Source: Rhynchopus sp. YZ270_cl-10 (taxonomy: Eukaryota > Euglenozoa > Diplonemea > Diplonemida > Diplonemidae). From it: 64,000 nt of DNA. Position numbers and translations under genes: made by a program. Of this stretch, positions 16,944 to 28,186 are shown piece after piece. The stretch is taken from positions 496,001-560,000 of the forward strand of contig OZ037867.1 of assembly GCA_964035575.1 (NCBI GenBank). Reading direction: 5' to 3'. Position 1 is the stretch's first letter. Each line of letters starts with the position of its first letter. The notes below the pieces were generated by a model that saw only the letters and a list, made by a program, of their open reading frames with translations, was not told where the DNA came from and did not search any database.

Positions 16944-18758
16944 TTACTGGTCGCACACCTGCGGGGCGATGCACTTGCATTTCCCGTTCTCGATCTTGGC
17001 CACGAATGGCGTCACAGGGAGCTTCGAAATCGAGCCCTTGAGGGGGCAGGAGGAGAGTGGGCAGGAGCCAGACGTCGGGGGGTGCAGGCCACAGCAGCCG
17101 TTGTAGCCCTGCATCCAGGCATAGCGCACGCCGAACACCTTTCCTTCGTAGCCGGTCACGTCTGCCACAATGGATGCAGTCCCGCTGGCCTCAACGTTCA
17201 CCATGGGCCACGTGTCCAGGCTGTCGAAGACAGACGACGTGAAGGGGTGTGGCACAGCCTTGCCGCTCCCGTCGTCGTTGCACACACTGTTGTCGCGAGA
17301 GGTCCCTGCTGCCGTCTGCAGGCAGAAGAGTGTCTCGTTCGTGAGGATCTGCACGTAGCTCGCGTTCGTCGGCTTGTAGTACGTGTCCACCAGCATGCTG
17401 TCCTTCCCAAGAAGCGTCGAGTTGAAGGTGATGGTCAGCTTGCTCCCCTCAAGGGTGCACCCTGAGAGCACGGGTCCGCTCACCTGCACATCGGGCGCGT
17501 TGTACACCTGTCCGTAGGCAGCCTGTGCAAGGCGCTCGCCAAGGGGCTTCTTCACACGCGGGTGGATGCCGCCCATGTAGAAGTTCGTCAGCGCAACGGA
17601 GTTGTCGTAGCCCTCGCAGCCGTGGCAGACTGGGTTGCTGTAGTTCATAGGGTCGCAGTGCACCCTGTAGCAGGTGATGTTGCCCCACGGGTCCTCCAGG
17701 TCAAAGGCGTGGGCAAGGAACGAGTTCGGCATCGCAGGGTTGGGCAGCACCCCGTAGCTCGCAGTCTGCGCGAAGTACATACCACCCATGTCGGGGTGGC
17801 CCTCACCGCCGCTCGGGGCAAGGGTCACAAGACCGAAGGGCGCAAGCGGGTCCGTCGTTCCCGGCTCCTGGCTGAAGAGCGCACGCCACTCGGCAAGCAT
17901 CGCAGGCACAGCGCATGCGTACCCCCTCTTCTGTGCGGAGTTCCCGAACACGGTGCCCATGTTGTTCTCACCCTGGTACCACAGGAAGCCCTTCAGCGAC
18001 GTCTGTGCGAACGGCAGCACACGCGACTCGTAGTAGGACCCGCTGCTTGCGCTCATCGGCACGTCTGCACACGTCGCTGTCGTTGCGTTCGATGTCCACT
18101 GCTGCACAGTGGAGCCACCCCACGCCGTGTTGATGAGCCCGATTGGGGGAGCCTTGTCGCCAAGCATGTCTGTGAGGCTCTCTGCGAAGTAGTAGCATGC
18201 TGCAGAGAAGCCAAAGAAGAGCGCCTCGTTGGTGCGTGTGTTGTTCAGCATAGTTGCGTTCAGCACTGTCATCCAGTCGAACTCCGGGTTCATGTTGCTG
18301 TACAGCCCGTGGAGGCGGATGTTGTTGTACTTGCCTGCACGGATCGCGTCGTGCGAGAGGTTACGCGACATTGTGTAGTGCAGCGAGAGTGCCATGTTCG
18401 ACTGTCCGCTGCAGTACCACACGTCACCGAAGGTCACGTCGCTGATCGCAATAGTGTTCGTCCCGTTCGTGGAGCACCCCGTGCACGCCACGGTCACTGT
18501 GTAGTTGCCACCTGCCGCAGCAGGCTTCAGGTACGCCACCCACTGGTCACCTGTGACCGTCCCTGTGACCTGGTACGTCGCGTCCCCACTCACCGTCGCA
18601 GTGACCGTCGGCGTCGAGGCCCCTGGGGTGAGCATACCGTACACAGAAGACTTCGCGGGTGACTGCTGCAGCACCATGTGGTCCTGCACGTGGGGCGAGA
18701 ACTGGATGTCGCATGCAGCCTGCGCGAGCAGGGCTGCGAACGCCACGTATGTGCGCAT
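16944..18758 (-). CDS. Secreted or lysosomal sialate O-acetylesterase-like protein (604 aa)
   Basis: One open 604-aa frame with ATG start and N-terminal signal peptide (MRTYVAFAALLAQAAC). The serine-esterase motif CSGQSNM contains the probable nucleophile Ser120. The second family block is FLWYQGENN at 258-266, and the probable catalytic His is His399 in GGIHPRVKKPLGERLA. This order and the length match the sialate O-acetylesterase (SIAE/SASA) family, which removes O-acetyl esters from sialic acids or other sugars. There are many N-x-S/T sites and a cysteine-rich C-terminus (CCGLHPP, CPLSSCPLKG, CKCIAPQVCDQ), consistent with the secretory pathway. The substrate in this organism is unknown; another acetylated glycan is possible. 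The gene is far more GC-rich than its flanks. Confidence 0.92.
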   Translation of the reverse strand: MRTYVAFAALLAQAACDIQFSPHVQDHMVLQQSPAKSSVYGMLTPGASTPTVTATVSGDATYQVTGTVTGDQWVAYLKPAAAGGNYTVTVACTGCSTNGTNTIAISDVTFGDVWYCSGQSNMALSLHYTMSRNLSHDAIRAGKYNNIRLHGLYSNMNPEFDWMTVLNATMLNNTRTNEALFFGFSAACYYFAESLTDMLGDKAPPIGLINTAWGGSTVQQWTSNATTATCADVPMSASSGSYYESRVLPFAQTSLKGFLWYQGENNMGTVFGNSAQKRGYACAVPAMLAEWRALFSQEPGTTDPLAPFGLVTLAPSGGEGHPDMGGMYFAQTASYGVLPNPAMPNSFLAHAFDLEDPWGNITCYRVHCDPMNYSNPVCHGCEGYDNSVALTNFYMGGIHPRVKKPLGERLAQAAYGQVYNAPDVQVSGPVLSGCTLEGSKLTITFNSTLLGKDSMLVDTYYKPTNASYVQILTNETLFCLQTAAGTSRDNSVCNDDGSGKAVPHPFTSSVFDSLDTWPMVNVEASGTASIVADVTGYEGKVFGVRYAWMQGYNGCCGLHPPTSGSCPLSSCPLKGSISKLPVTPFVAKIENGKCKCIAPQVCDQ

Positions 18759-19472
18759 TGTTTGTTGCAGTGTGTAGTTATCTGTGTTGGTGCAGGTGGT
18801 TTAGATACTCTTCTGAGCAACAAAAAATATCATCCAACGACAAAACACATCAATACCTCAACAATCCACATCTCATTTGACATCATTCGAGGCAACTGCC
18901 GAAGCACGACAACGCACGGCCGAAAGCAAATTGAAGACGCGCTTTCATTCAAAAGCATCGCCAACACCCCCCAGCGTGAACCAATCAAACGAATTTTATT
19001 GCCACTACACTAATCCCCCCACCCACCCTCCCCAATTTGCACTCAACGTAACACTCAAAAGGGGGGACAATGCTTTTATTTGCTACATCTCGATGGTACT
19101 CTTTTTTTTTTTCCAATTATAGGGAAGCGAGGTACAGGGAGTGAGGAGAGAGGAGAGGAGAGGGGAGGGGGTCTTTGCTGTGTTGGCAATACCCTAAATA
19201 CCCACCTCGGGTGGGACCTAGGGTCTGTCAAGGAGGGGGGGCTTCGAGGGGTGTGTCGAGTTCCCGTTTTTTTTTTCTTTTTTCGAAACCCTGGCTTTTT
19301 TTCGGATTTTTTTGGGTGTCGAGTGTTTGACACCCAAGTTCCTATAGACATTTTACAGGTGGAAAATTATCGCCGGTCGAAAAAAAGTATGTGGGAAGAA
19401 GCGTTGTACTGAAACACGCATAGTTTTTTTTTCCCCCCTCTTGCAAATCTACACACATTCCAAAAGATTTGT
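18759..19472. other. Region upstream of the esterase gene, no gene
   Basis: Only short frames. A purine-rich GGAGAGGAGAGGGGAGGGG tract lies near 19141-19170. A broken inverted similarity exists between GGGACCTAGGGTC and other GC-rich words but gives no stable palindrome. Confidence 0.35.
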
Positions 19473-19556
19473 TTTTTTATTTATTTTGATAAATTGTTGG
19501 AGTAGTGTAGTTTGCCTCGGTTGTGTTTGCCACAGTTGTGCAAAGTCTCCACTGCC
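19473..19556 (-). repeat. A-tailed mini-hairpin repeat, long type
   Basis: GATAAATTGTTGGAGTAG, TGTAGTTTGCC, TGTTTGCCACAG and AAAGTCTCCACTGCC, matching the long-type copies at 6.8, 7.4, 24.3 and 34.2 kb. Confidence 0.7.
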
Positions 19557-21080
19557 TCTTTTTTCTTTTTGTGTTGTGGTAACGCGAATCCACTGTGCGC
19601 TCCCATCCCCAGGGAAGGGGGTGGGTGGTCATACCCGCTCTTCTCTACCGCCGTAAAGGAGCTTTGTTTTTGTTTTTTGTTTTTTTGTTTTTTTGTTTTT
19701 TTGTTTTGTTTTTTTGGCGTAATTCGCCCTCAACGTTTGTTGGGTTTGCGGGGAGGTGCTGTGGAGAAGTGGGGAGGAAAGGAGGAAAGGAGGAAGAAGG
19801 AAGTGGGTTATATCAGTTGTTTGAGTTATATATAGTGAAGCGTGAAAGGGGAGAGAGAGGGTAGACCGGACAATATTTTTTTTTTGCACCCTATTTTACC
19901 ATCTATTCAGTAGAATAGTTAGTATATGAAACAATTTTGTGCAGTTTAAGCACCCCATCACAGTGCGCACAAACTCATATTTTTTTTTGGGGCAAAAAAA
20001 TTGCTGGGAAAAATCTCTTCGTATTTTTCTACTGCAAATAATGCAAAGAAAATGCAAAGAAAAATTCTTCTCATACCATATATGCCTAGGGAAGTGGGGA
20101 GGGGAATGATTTCCTTACTAATGCAATTTGGCGTTCAGAACAAAAAAAAATGTTGAAAGATTTATATGACTGCGTGCATTGCGTGCATACACAATCAAAA
20201 AAAGGTAAGGATACTTTGGTCATTCTCTTTCCGCACTATACGAAATAATTTGTGACCCTGGTTCCATTTGTCTCACAGGTGGTTTGTATCTTTGTTTTTT
20301 GAAAAACTTGTTTTTTTTTGTGTATTGGTTGACACCCGAGGATGCACTCCACTTTTTTTTTCTAGCTTTGCTTTTACCCTCGCATCCCTACCAACAGGCT
20401 TCATAGACCAACATGGATTTTTAAAAAAATGCATCTTTTTTTCAATTTTTTTATTCTCATCCGCGAGAACACCCATAAGGAAGAAGGCAGGGGAGGAAAA
20501 GGGAAAAGGTGCAATATAACACAAGAGCCAGGCTCTCCACACACACGTACAAAAAATGATTTTTATTTTTATTTTTGCTTTTTGATTTTTTGCATCCAGA
20601 AAGAGACCGAGACGGGGGAAAATAATATAAAAAAAAGCGTGCGACCAAGAAAAGTGAATCTTTTGGTAATAATTTTTTGTATGGGTATTGTAGGTGTCTA
20701 ATTTATTAATCACTACACATCCCGGGGCAGCTCCGCTCTTGGAGCTTACCCCCACACCTGCCTTCAAATACACAAAATAACGCTTATACCCTACACAGGG
20801 ATCACCCAATAATCAATCCGCAAAAAAGACATGACTTTTCCTGACCTCTACATCCAAAAGATGCCAAGGAGGGATAACAGCCAAGCTTGAAAAAGAGTAA
20901 ATTCTAAAGGGGCTATGGGGTGAGGGGGGAAGGGGGAAAGGAGAAGGAGGGAGTGAAAGGGCGAAGCGAGGAAGATTACGAAGACTTAGTAAATCTACAG
21001 AGCCGCAGCAATAATAACTTTCTTTTTTTTTTTGTGTCGATAAAAAGAAAAAAGAAGGGGGCAAAAAAAAGAAATGTTGA
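19557..21080. other. Gene-free AT-rich region
   Basis: Homopolymer-rich. A partial ACACCC-type mini-hairpin (GACACCCGAGGATG, CACTCCACT) is at 20309-20352. GCTCCGCTCTTGGAGCT near 20730 is a small hairpin. No frame shows domain features. Confidence 0.45.
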
Positions 21081-21190
21081 AAGAGGAATGTGCCTCTGGT
21101 GCACACAGATCTTTTTAATAAAATTGTTGTTTTTTTTTTTGAAAAACTTGGTTGTATTAGTGTAGCCACCCTAGAGTGTGCTTCACTACA
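21081..21190. repeat. H2-type hairpin next to an ACACCC-type mini-hairpin
   Basis: At 21085-21110: GAATGTGCCTCTGGTGC, ACACAGATC (H2 class). At 21129-21190: a T tract, GAAAAACTTGGTTGTATTAG and TGTAGCCACCC. Confidence 0.55.
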
Positions 21191-21340
21191 CTACGTTGTT
21201 TTTTTTTATTTTGCGCCTGCGCAAAATAAAATTTTACAGCTGATTGAGCACGACGGTTGTAACTTCAATATGATTATTATCATCGGAGTGTCTCCGTCGT
21301 GTGCGGATATCGCAAAAGAAAAATGAAAAGAAAACTTGTA

Positions 21341-21434
21341 AGATGAATGTGTCTCACATACACACACATTTAACAAAAGAGGAAGAAGAAGAGAAAATAA
21401 ATGGTAAAATGATACTAAGCCTCTCGCACTTAGT
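21341..21434 (+). repeat. H2-type and H1-type hairpins, side by side
   Basis: 21341-21370: AGATGAATGTGTCTCAC, ACACACATTT. 21414-21434: ACTAAG/CTTAGT stem around CCTCTCGCA, followed by TCACC. Confidence 0.55.
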
Positions 21435-21836
21435 CACCAACAAAAAAAAAGTAAAAAAAAGAGTGGATTGCTGGGCTATATATTTTGCTTTTGAAAAAAA
21501 AATAAAAAACATAGTGTGAAAGGTCTCTCCCATGAACGCACATTATTTTCGGCATTCATTTTGGCCTGACTATTTACACTTTATTTTTTGACTTTTTTTC
21601 TTATAGTTTCTTGAAAATCTTTTTTTTCGTTGCTTCTTTTGTGAACCAAAGAGGCTGAGATACAGGTTAATACTTGGAAGAGAAAAAAAACTTGAAACGA
21701 TGAAGAGCACCCTCTAAGATGCGCATACATCTGTCTAAAAAGGGAGGGGAGTGAATGCAGGTATGGGAACACTGCACAAAAAGAGTGGGGAAAAAAAACA
21801 ATCTAAAAAAAAAAAAAGAAAAAACTTTTGAAATGA

Positions 21837-21941
21837 TGAATGGGACTCACGGACACGACGCATCATTCAAAAAGGAAAAAAAAAAGAGGGGAAAAAAAAG
21901 GTTGAAAGTGCAAACGCCTCACATCGGAGGGCGGAGGGGCA
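21837..21941 (+). repeat. H2-like and H3-type hairpins, side by side
   Basis: 21837-21865: TGATGAATGGGACTCAC and GACGCATCATTC pair as ATGA/TCAT arms. 21901-21941: GTTGAAAGTGCAAACGCC, TCACATCGGAGGGCGG, GGGCAC (H3 class). Confidence 0.5.
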
Positions 21942-22530
21942 CTGGTTTCAAATAAAAGAAGGGAAGAGGGGACAAAGTTCAAGAAGGGTGGAAGGGGAGG
22001 ATAAGATATAATGTGTTTTGTCTTTTAAAAAAACGCAATTTTTCGTTTTTTTTTTTCTGTTTTAGCATCGATAATTCGCTATTTTTTTTTGTCCAAAAAA
22101 AAGGACAGGTTCTCGTACACAATAAGGATTGTCCGTTATTGCATACTACACACACCCTCAATCCTTTTAAGTTTAAAGAGTGTGAAGCTTTTTTTGAAAT
22201 TTGAAATCGTGGGTTTTATCTTTTTGTTTTTTCGCCCAGAAGGTCTGCGCAATGGTACTACAATAAGAGTGGGTGGTTTGCTGGAAAAAAAATTTTTTTT
22301 TAAAAGATTCTGGTGACAGTGAACAGGCCTCAGAGGGGCAGCCCTTAAAAGAGTTGGTAAAAACGAAGCAAAATCTCATGAGTACGTCGTCACCCATTTC
22401 TCGTAAGAAATTGAATGAAATACAAGAAATCTTTTGTCGCAAACACCCCTTCCGAGGCTCTCTTGAGAGGCAGCTGTTGACTATCAAAAAGGAGGAAGAG
22501 GAAGAGGAAGAGAAGGAGAAACCAAAAGGA

Positions 22531-22790
22531 GATGATGTGCCTCTGTCGTGCACACACATCTGAAATGTGAGAAAAGAAAAGAAAAAAAAATATATTTTAA
22601 AAAAGTGTTAGCGAACGCTTCCTGGAGGAACCTGCTGTTGAAAAATAAAGAAAAGTTTGGAAGATGAATGCCTCGTGCTTTAAGTCTGATTAGATTACTT
22701 AATGTTTTGAACATTGGTTATTCATCAATCTTTTTTGTTGTATTTTTGGATCCTTTTTGTTTCTCGTGCTTTAAGTCACCTTGAAAATAA
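22531..22790 (+). repeat. H2-type hairpin and two weak H1-like copies
   Basis: 22531-22560: GATGATGTGCCTCTGTCG, TGCACACACATC. Weaker relatives at 22662-22690 (GATGAATGCCTCGTGC, TTTAAGTC) and 22761-22785 (CTCGTGCTTTAAGTCACC). Confidence 0.5.
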
Positions 22791-22867
22791 AGAACCCAAA
22801 CTTCAGAGGTAGTATGGGGGAAGAGGACCGCTACGATACACATAAAAACAAAGGGAGAAAAAAAAAA

Positions 22868-22933
22868 TGCGACTACCGATAATTACCGTGTAGTCAGGCG
22901 TCACCGCCTACCTCGGTAGGTTAACAGTGAAAA
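22868..22933 (+). repeat. Dispersed repeat with CCTACC/GGTAGG hairpin, copy 1
   Basis: GCGACTACC, AATTACCGTGTAGTCAG, GTCACCGCCTACC, GGTAGG, CAGTGAAAAA. A close second copy lies at 58917-58993, also ending in an A tract. It may be another short A-tailed element. Confidence 0.6.
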
Positions 22934-22934
22934 A

Positions 22935-24304
22935 GGTGTCCCCTGGAGAATATGGCCCTATCCTAACCAATATACTATAACTTTTCCAGAACAAAAGCCT
23001 CCTTATAAAACGTATGGGGGCTGCATTGGGTGTGAGGTAAAGCGGGATTTAAAAAAGGACTTTTTTTTTTAAAAAAATTTGATTGTATGTAGTGCCAAGG
23101 CGGAGATCAAAGACCTCCACCATAATTTTTTAGTTTTGCTTTTAAATTGTATCGACAATCACCCCTAGTGGAGGGAAGGGGGGGGGTGTGGATGGTGGTG
23201 TACATTCACGAAGCAAGCAGGGGGGTAAGAGTTAAGAAGAGAAGTTTGAAAAATGCAAACTAAAAATAGAGAAAACGGCCCCTTGAACGATGACTTTTGG
23301 ACCTTGAGCGCACACCCCAAAAAAAAAAAAAAATAGTTGTTGATACAAACATCTTCAACTGACCCACGCACGATGCCAACCACCCAGATGAAAGCACAAC
23401 AAAAAACTTGATAGTACAAACATCCTTTGGGACGCATTTTTATTGATGTACTTTGCGTATTCCAATACTGTCACCATGAGAGACATCCCACCTCTCCGTC
23501 TCATTCCCAACCCACCAGTGCCCCATCAATCAAACGGCCCCAAAGTAGAGGCCTTCTCTTGAAAGTGGTTTTCTGGATAATAAAGACTGTCTGAATGGCG
23601 AAACTCAGCAAAGAGATTGTCCAAAAAAAAAAAAAAAAAAAAAAAATTGAAGATATATTGTAAACCAGCCCTACATAAGAATCAAAAATAAAGCACCCCA
23701 AAGAAAACGCGTGTATGAAACGACACGTTTTTTTGTGAGGTGGAAAAAAAAAAATAAACAGGGAGGCAGAAATAAAATGCTCCCTGTTTTTCCCCCCTCT
23801 TTCGTGTGTGTGTGTGTGTTTTAAAAAAAAATTCCTTCTTTTACCCGAGAGGGGGGGAAATTAAGTTCGTTTTTTTTTTTTGACAGAGTTGAAAATATAC
23901 TTAGCAAGACTAACATTAGACGGACAATAAGAAAAAAAGAGAAGTTGAAAAGTGCACACGCCTCACCGTTCATCGGTGGACGCAGGCAACGTAGGGGGAG
24001 GTGAAGCTGGAAAAGGGGTACCACCTCCTTTTCCCTCTACCAGATGGGCACGTACCAAAAAAAAAAAAAACTCTGCGGGGTTATTGAACCCACGGAGAGC
24101 CATAAGAAAATAGGGGAAAAAAACAACGAAAATCATATAAAAGACATGAACAGGCCATCACGGGCACAACATATCCTTACAAATAATAATATGGGGAAGA
24201 GAAAAAAGGAAAAAAGCTCTAGGTGTCTAGGTGAGAGGAATGCTTCGAAATATGCCTTGTGAGATTGTGTGTAGAATAGGGATTGTTTGTTTTTTTTGTT
24301 CTTT
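22935..24304. other. Gene-free region with one H3 hairpin
   Basis: AT-rich, with long A runs at 23620-23645. The H3 hairpin at 23943-23990 reads GTTGAAAAGTGCACACGCC, TCACCGTTC, CGGTGGACG, CAGGC. No gene is supported. Confidence 0.5.
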
Positions 24305-24387
24305 TCTTTTTTTTTTGATAAATTGTTTGGAGTAGTGTAGTTTGCCCTCGGGTTGTGTTGCCACAGTTGTGCAAATCTCCACTGTCC
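24305..24387 (-). repeat. A-tailed mini-hairpin repeat, long type
   Basis: A T tract, GATAAATTGTTTGGAGTAG, TGTAGTTTGCCC, TGTTGCCACAG, CAAATCTCCACTGTCC. It is followed by a short-type copy 34 bp away. Confidence 0.7.
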
Positions 24388-24420
24388 ATAAGTTTTTTTT
24401 TAATTTTCACGCTGGGTTTA

Positions 24421-24474
24421 TTGAATACTCTGTTGGATTAGTGTAGCTGCCACACAAGCAGTCTTGCACTGTCC
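24421..24474 (-). repeat. A-tailed mini-hairpin repeat, short type, diverged
   Basis: TCTGTTGGATTAG, TGTAGCTGCC, AGTCTTGCACTGTCC. The stem is less regular than in other copies. Confidence 0.5.
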
Positions 24475-26750
24475 AGATTTCGCTCTCACATAGATTTTTT
24501 TTTGTATCAACACAATCACTTCACACCTACTGGTATAAAGACACTCAATGTCGACCAAAGCCGTTTTTTTTTGATGACAACCGAACAGTGGATTCGGGTT
24601 CAGTGCATGCACTGAACCCTCGCCCTGCCTCTCTTAACCACGTTTTCTAACAGTTCTACGTAGGTTTCCACGCCACTCAAGGTTATCATATCATACAATA
24701 CAATACAGCGAGGACGGCTGAAATAGGCATGTCTGGAAAATCGTTCTGAGGCTTGGCTGAGGCGTACTTATAGTTACAATCACGCCTCAGTCACGCCTGT
24801 ATCAGGCCTCAGTGGGGTTTGTTCGGCCTCGTTGCATTGACATATGCGCTTTTTTGCTTTGTTTTCGGTAGTTTGTCGAATCGAGAAGTAACCATCAAAA
24901 CGAGGTATGTTATGAATAGGTAACTGTCACCCTACAAGGGGGCTAGCATATGCAACCTCATCCCTAAAGAGCTGCAGAGATGAGACAGTGGGAACTCTTG
25001 TCTGACGATTATTTTTATTTTCTTCGTTTTTTGAAATCATGGAAAAAATATATACACTGGCCTTTAACAACTTAACAAAACATCGTGAAACCTGATAAAG
25101 TACAGGGAAAATATAATGTTAGAAAAAAAAATATATAAAATCCCAGGTCGTCGTCCATGAACTCCTCTTTTGGTGTTGTTATTGATATTGCGAGTGCTGA
25201 AGGGGTAAGGGATTTTCAAAAGCCGGTTATTAATCCGATCTTACACAATACCCACAAACATGGATCGCGAAAAGCCAATGACAAGCAAAAGAAGGTGGAA
25301 ACGACGAAGCATCGGGAAGCAGAAGACAGAAGAAGTATAAAAAAAAAAAACTGTATTTGAAAGAGAATAGCTATTGAGGCACGCACCCCCCCTGACTGAC
25401 CCACTCACGATGCCAGCCCCAGATACATGCCTCTCGTGCACGTCACATGCAAAACTCCACTTCCACTGTGCGAATGACAGTAAAAAAAAAACTAAAAAGT
25501 GTATCTCCCAAGAAAGCTTCTGGACAGTTCAATCTGATGCCTTGAGTGCAAGGCAAAAAGAGGGGGGGGAAACTTCGGGGGTGGGGGGAACTATACTGAT
25601 CTGTAAATTGGACAAACATCATCAGGGTACAAACATCGTAACGTTTGATGAAAATGAAGGATGAAAGAAAAGAAAAAAACTTGTTCTAGTCAAAAGGGGT
25701 CCTGGGAATGGGTCCCATTTTTATTACCGAACACAGCATTTTTTTTCCCCTTTGTGGAGATAGATCACAACTATATTATGTACGCTTGTTTTTTTCATTG
25801 AAAAAAAGGGGGGTTTTAAAAAAAAAAGGGGCAAAATGACCGTTCACGAGGGAGATAATTTTTTTTGTATAGAATTGGAAAAAGAAAAAAAAAGGGAAAA
25901 TGGTGTATTGTGCTCGTTGGCGAAACACAGAGACACGTCGTATCCTTTTAAAAAAAGAAGGGAAGGACACGAATCAGAAGCCTTATGGCGAAAGATGCTC
26001 TCAAAAAGAAAAAGAAAGAGGGATAGAGTGAGAGAGAGAAAAAATAAAAAAAAAACAACAACATTAGGCAGTAACGAACAAGATATGTTGGAGGGTGAGT
26101 ATTTTGTTGTACGACATGTGCATACACAAAAAAAAAAAAAAACGAAAAGAGACAGTACACAGCACAATTCTGGGTATCAGCAGGGGTGGTGAGTGTTTAA
26201 GTACAGCCACGGTTTGATTGTACACAAAAGATATTTGGAAGAAGGGGGAAAAGAGAAAAATGTTGGTAAGATACTCCAAAGCCTGTGCTATGTAACCTCA
26301 AAAAAAACTCAAAAAAAGGGGGTCGTGGAAGTTTCAGATGTATGTATTTTATGAGTCAAAAAATGTCAGTTGCCGTTCCCTTCACCTCCTCCTTGTAGTT
26401 GTTTGATGCGTTGACGCTTCCACACATTACACACCTATGGTGGTGGTGTTGCGGGGCACGGTTGGGTGAGTGAACGACATGACACTTTCCGCTCGCAAAA
26501 GTAGTATGCGTAAAAAAAGAGGGGGCGACACACCAAAAAACAAATCCCCTTTTTTTTGAAAAAATTGATCTGCTCTCCCACTTGCTAAACGTATCAATTT
26601 CTCGGGTGTGTCCTCATAACCTGGTTCACTGTACAGGGGGCAAAACAAAGCAAATAAATACACAAAAAAGAAAAGACGCGTGATAAAGCAACGCGTGATT
26701 CAGAGGACGCAGAGCGCCTGTAAAGAAATATAGAAACGTTTTTTGTTTAT
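24475..26750. other. Gene-free region with palindromes
   Basis: 24596-24619 is a perfect 24-bp palindrome (GGGTTCAGTGCA and its complement). 24757-24765 and 24782-24790 form a perfect CTGAGGCGT stem. An H2 hairpin lies at 25424-25451 (CATGCCTCTCGTGCACG, CACATG). The frames here lack ATG starts or domains. Confidence 0.5.
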
Positions 26751-26751
26751 T

Positions 26752-26894
26752 CTTTTTTTTGAAAACTTGGTTGTATTAGTGTAGACACCCGAAGATGAGC
26801 TCAGCTCCACTATAGTTTGTTTTTTTTTTTTTTTTCCATTATTATTTTGAAGAATTGGGAGTGTAGTTGCCGACTGTGCAAACTCCACTGTCCC
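26752..26894 (-). repeat. Pair of A-tailed mini-hairpin repeats
   Basis: 26752-26815 is ACACCC-type (TTGGTTGTATTAG, TGTAGACACCC, CAGCTCCACTATAG). 26818-26894 is short type (T tract, GAATTGGGAGTGTAG, TTGCC, GCAAACTCCACTGTCC). Confidence 0.65.
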
Positions 26895-26965
26895 TAAAGT
26901 CACTCAAGTCACTATTTTTTTTTTTTTTTGTAACATCGGCAATCTGTGCACAAAAATAATTTCTG

Positions 26966-27140
26966 TAAACGATGTATTACGAAGCCTACGGTACAGACGC
27001 GTCTGGTGTTTCGATAACGATGGTGTACACGTGGTGCCATCCTCATGTAGTTCGCTGGTCGGCTAAATGTGGGGGTGGGTCACGTTAACAAGTTTACTAC
27101 GAACCCTACGGTACACTTCAATTCTGAACGCAGTCTATTC
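26966..27140 (+). repeat. Two-copy TACGAAGCCTACGGTAC repeat
   Basis: ATTACGAAGCCTACGGTAC (26976-26993) and TACTACGAACCCTACGGTAC (27096-27115) are ~118 bp apart in direct orientation. No gene is visible around them. Confidence 0.45.
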
Positions 27141-27293
27141 AGACGGGAAGGTTCAAAAAAAAAAGGCTTTTATATTTGAAAGTACGGGGTAGAGCAAGCT
27201 CTCTTCAATTACCTGTAGAGTTGACTCGGATGAGCAAAATAGTTTTAAAAAAAAAATTGTTCTCGCAAAGAAAGAAAAGCTTTATGAGATGAA

Positions 27294-27553
27294 CCTAAGC
27301 CTCTCTTGTGCTTGGTCACCTTGGTCACAATCGCAATCAAAAAAAAAAAGATAAATATAAATGACAGAGAAGCATATCATCCCTGAAAGATATGATAATG
27401 GGGGGGTTTGAAAGTTTGTTTTGTTTTGTTTTGTTTTTGCTTTTGCTACTTTATTTTGTACTTTTTTACTTATTTGTTTGTTTACTTTTGCAGCTTGATA
27501 ATGGGGGGGGAAAGAAAAGTGTTTATAAGATGAACCTAAGCCTCGCGTGCTTA
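27294..27553 (+). repeat. Two H1 hairpins 240 bp apart
   Basis: 27294-27320: GAACCTAAGCCTCTC, TTGTGCTTGGTCACC. 27534-27553: GAACCTAAGCCTCGCG, TGCTTAG. Both are preceded by an A-rich stretch and T(A/T)TGAGATGA or TATAAGATGA. Confidence 0.65.
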
Positions 27554-27641
27554 GTCAACTTTATTTTAAAAAAAATTTTATAAAAAAATGATTGTGACAT
27601 TGGCGATGCAAAATATCTCATTAACGAGTGTGTATACAAAA

Positions 27642-27958
27642 CAGGCACTCCGCTAGGTACTAAAGTTCTGTTGATTGTCAACAGAACTTTTTGAAAATGG
27701 GGAAAAAAAGAAAAAAAAAAAAGTTCTGCTAAGTGGTTCAGACCCGTTCTACCTGTCAAAAAAGCTCAGGAGAAGAAGATATGGAGAGGTGAGTGCTCAA
27801 ACGTCCCAAAAAAGTCAAAATCGGGCGTTGGTAAAAAAAAAAGTTGCGTACCGTGCGCCTGCGGCGCAAGCATGTACCCCACCAACGTGGACCATCAACA
27901 GAATATTTTCAAAATCGGAAATCCTAGCGGAGAGCCTGATACAAAAGGGGCAAAAAAA
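27642..27958 (+). repeat. ~310-bp dispersed repeat, copy 1 (second at 42360-42658)
   Basis: Begins CAGGCACTCCGCTAGG. It contains a CAACAGAAC inverted pair, a GCGCC TGC GGCGC mini-hairpin, and ends near AGCGGAGAGCCTGAT. It matches 42360-42658 almost base for base apart from homopolymer length. A short reading frame crosses both copies but poly-A tracts dominate it. Confidence 0.8.
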
Positions 27959-28186
27959 AAAAAAAAATAGGGGTAATAAGAAGGATTGCTACAGACGCAT
28001 CTCGATATTATACAGTAGAAATATGAAGTTGAAAGTGCAAAAAAGCATCTCTCTCTCTCTCTCTAGGTGTCATTAGATGTCTCTAGATGCAGGCACAACA
28101 AAATCTGGGTCGGAGCAATATCAAAAAAGGGAAGGGCGACGAAAGCCAGCAGTCATCGTTTTTTTTTTTTTTTTTTTTTTTTCACG

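Noticed and set aside
17562-18662. 366-codon frame opposite the esterase gene
   Set aside because: Shadow of the GC-rich real gene; no domain, and the sense strand has catalytic motifs.
25836-26192. 118-codon Lys/Glu-rich plus-strand frame
   Set aside because: Built from A-rich homopolymers and GAGA tracts; the opposite strand is open as well.
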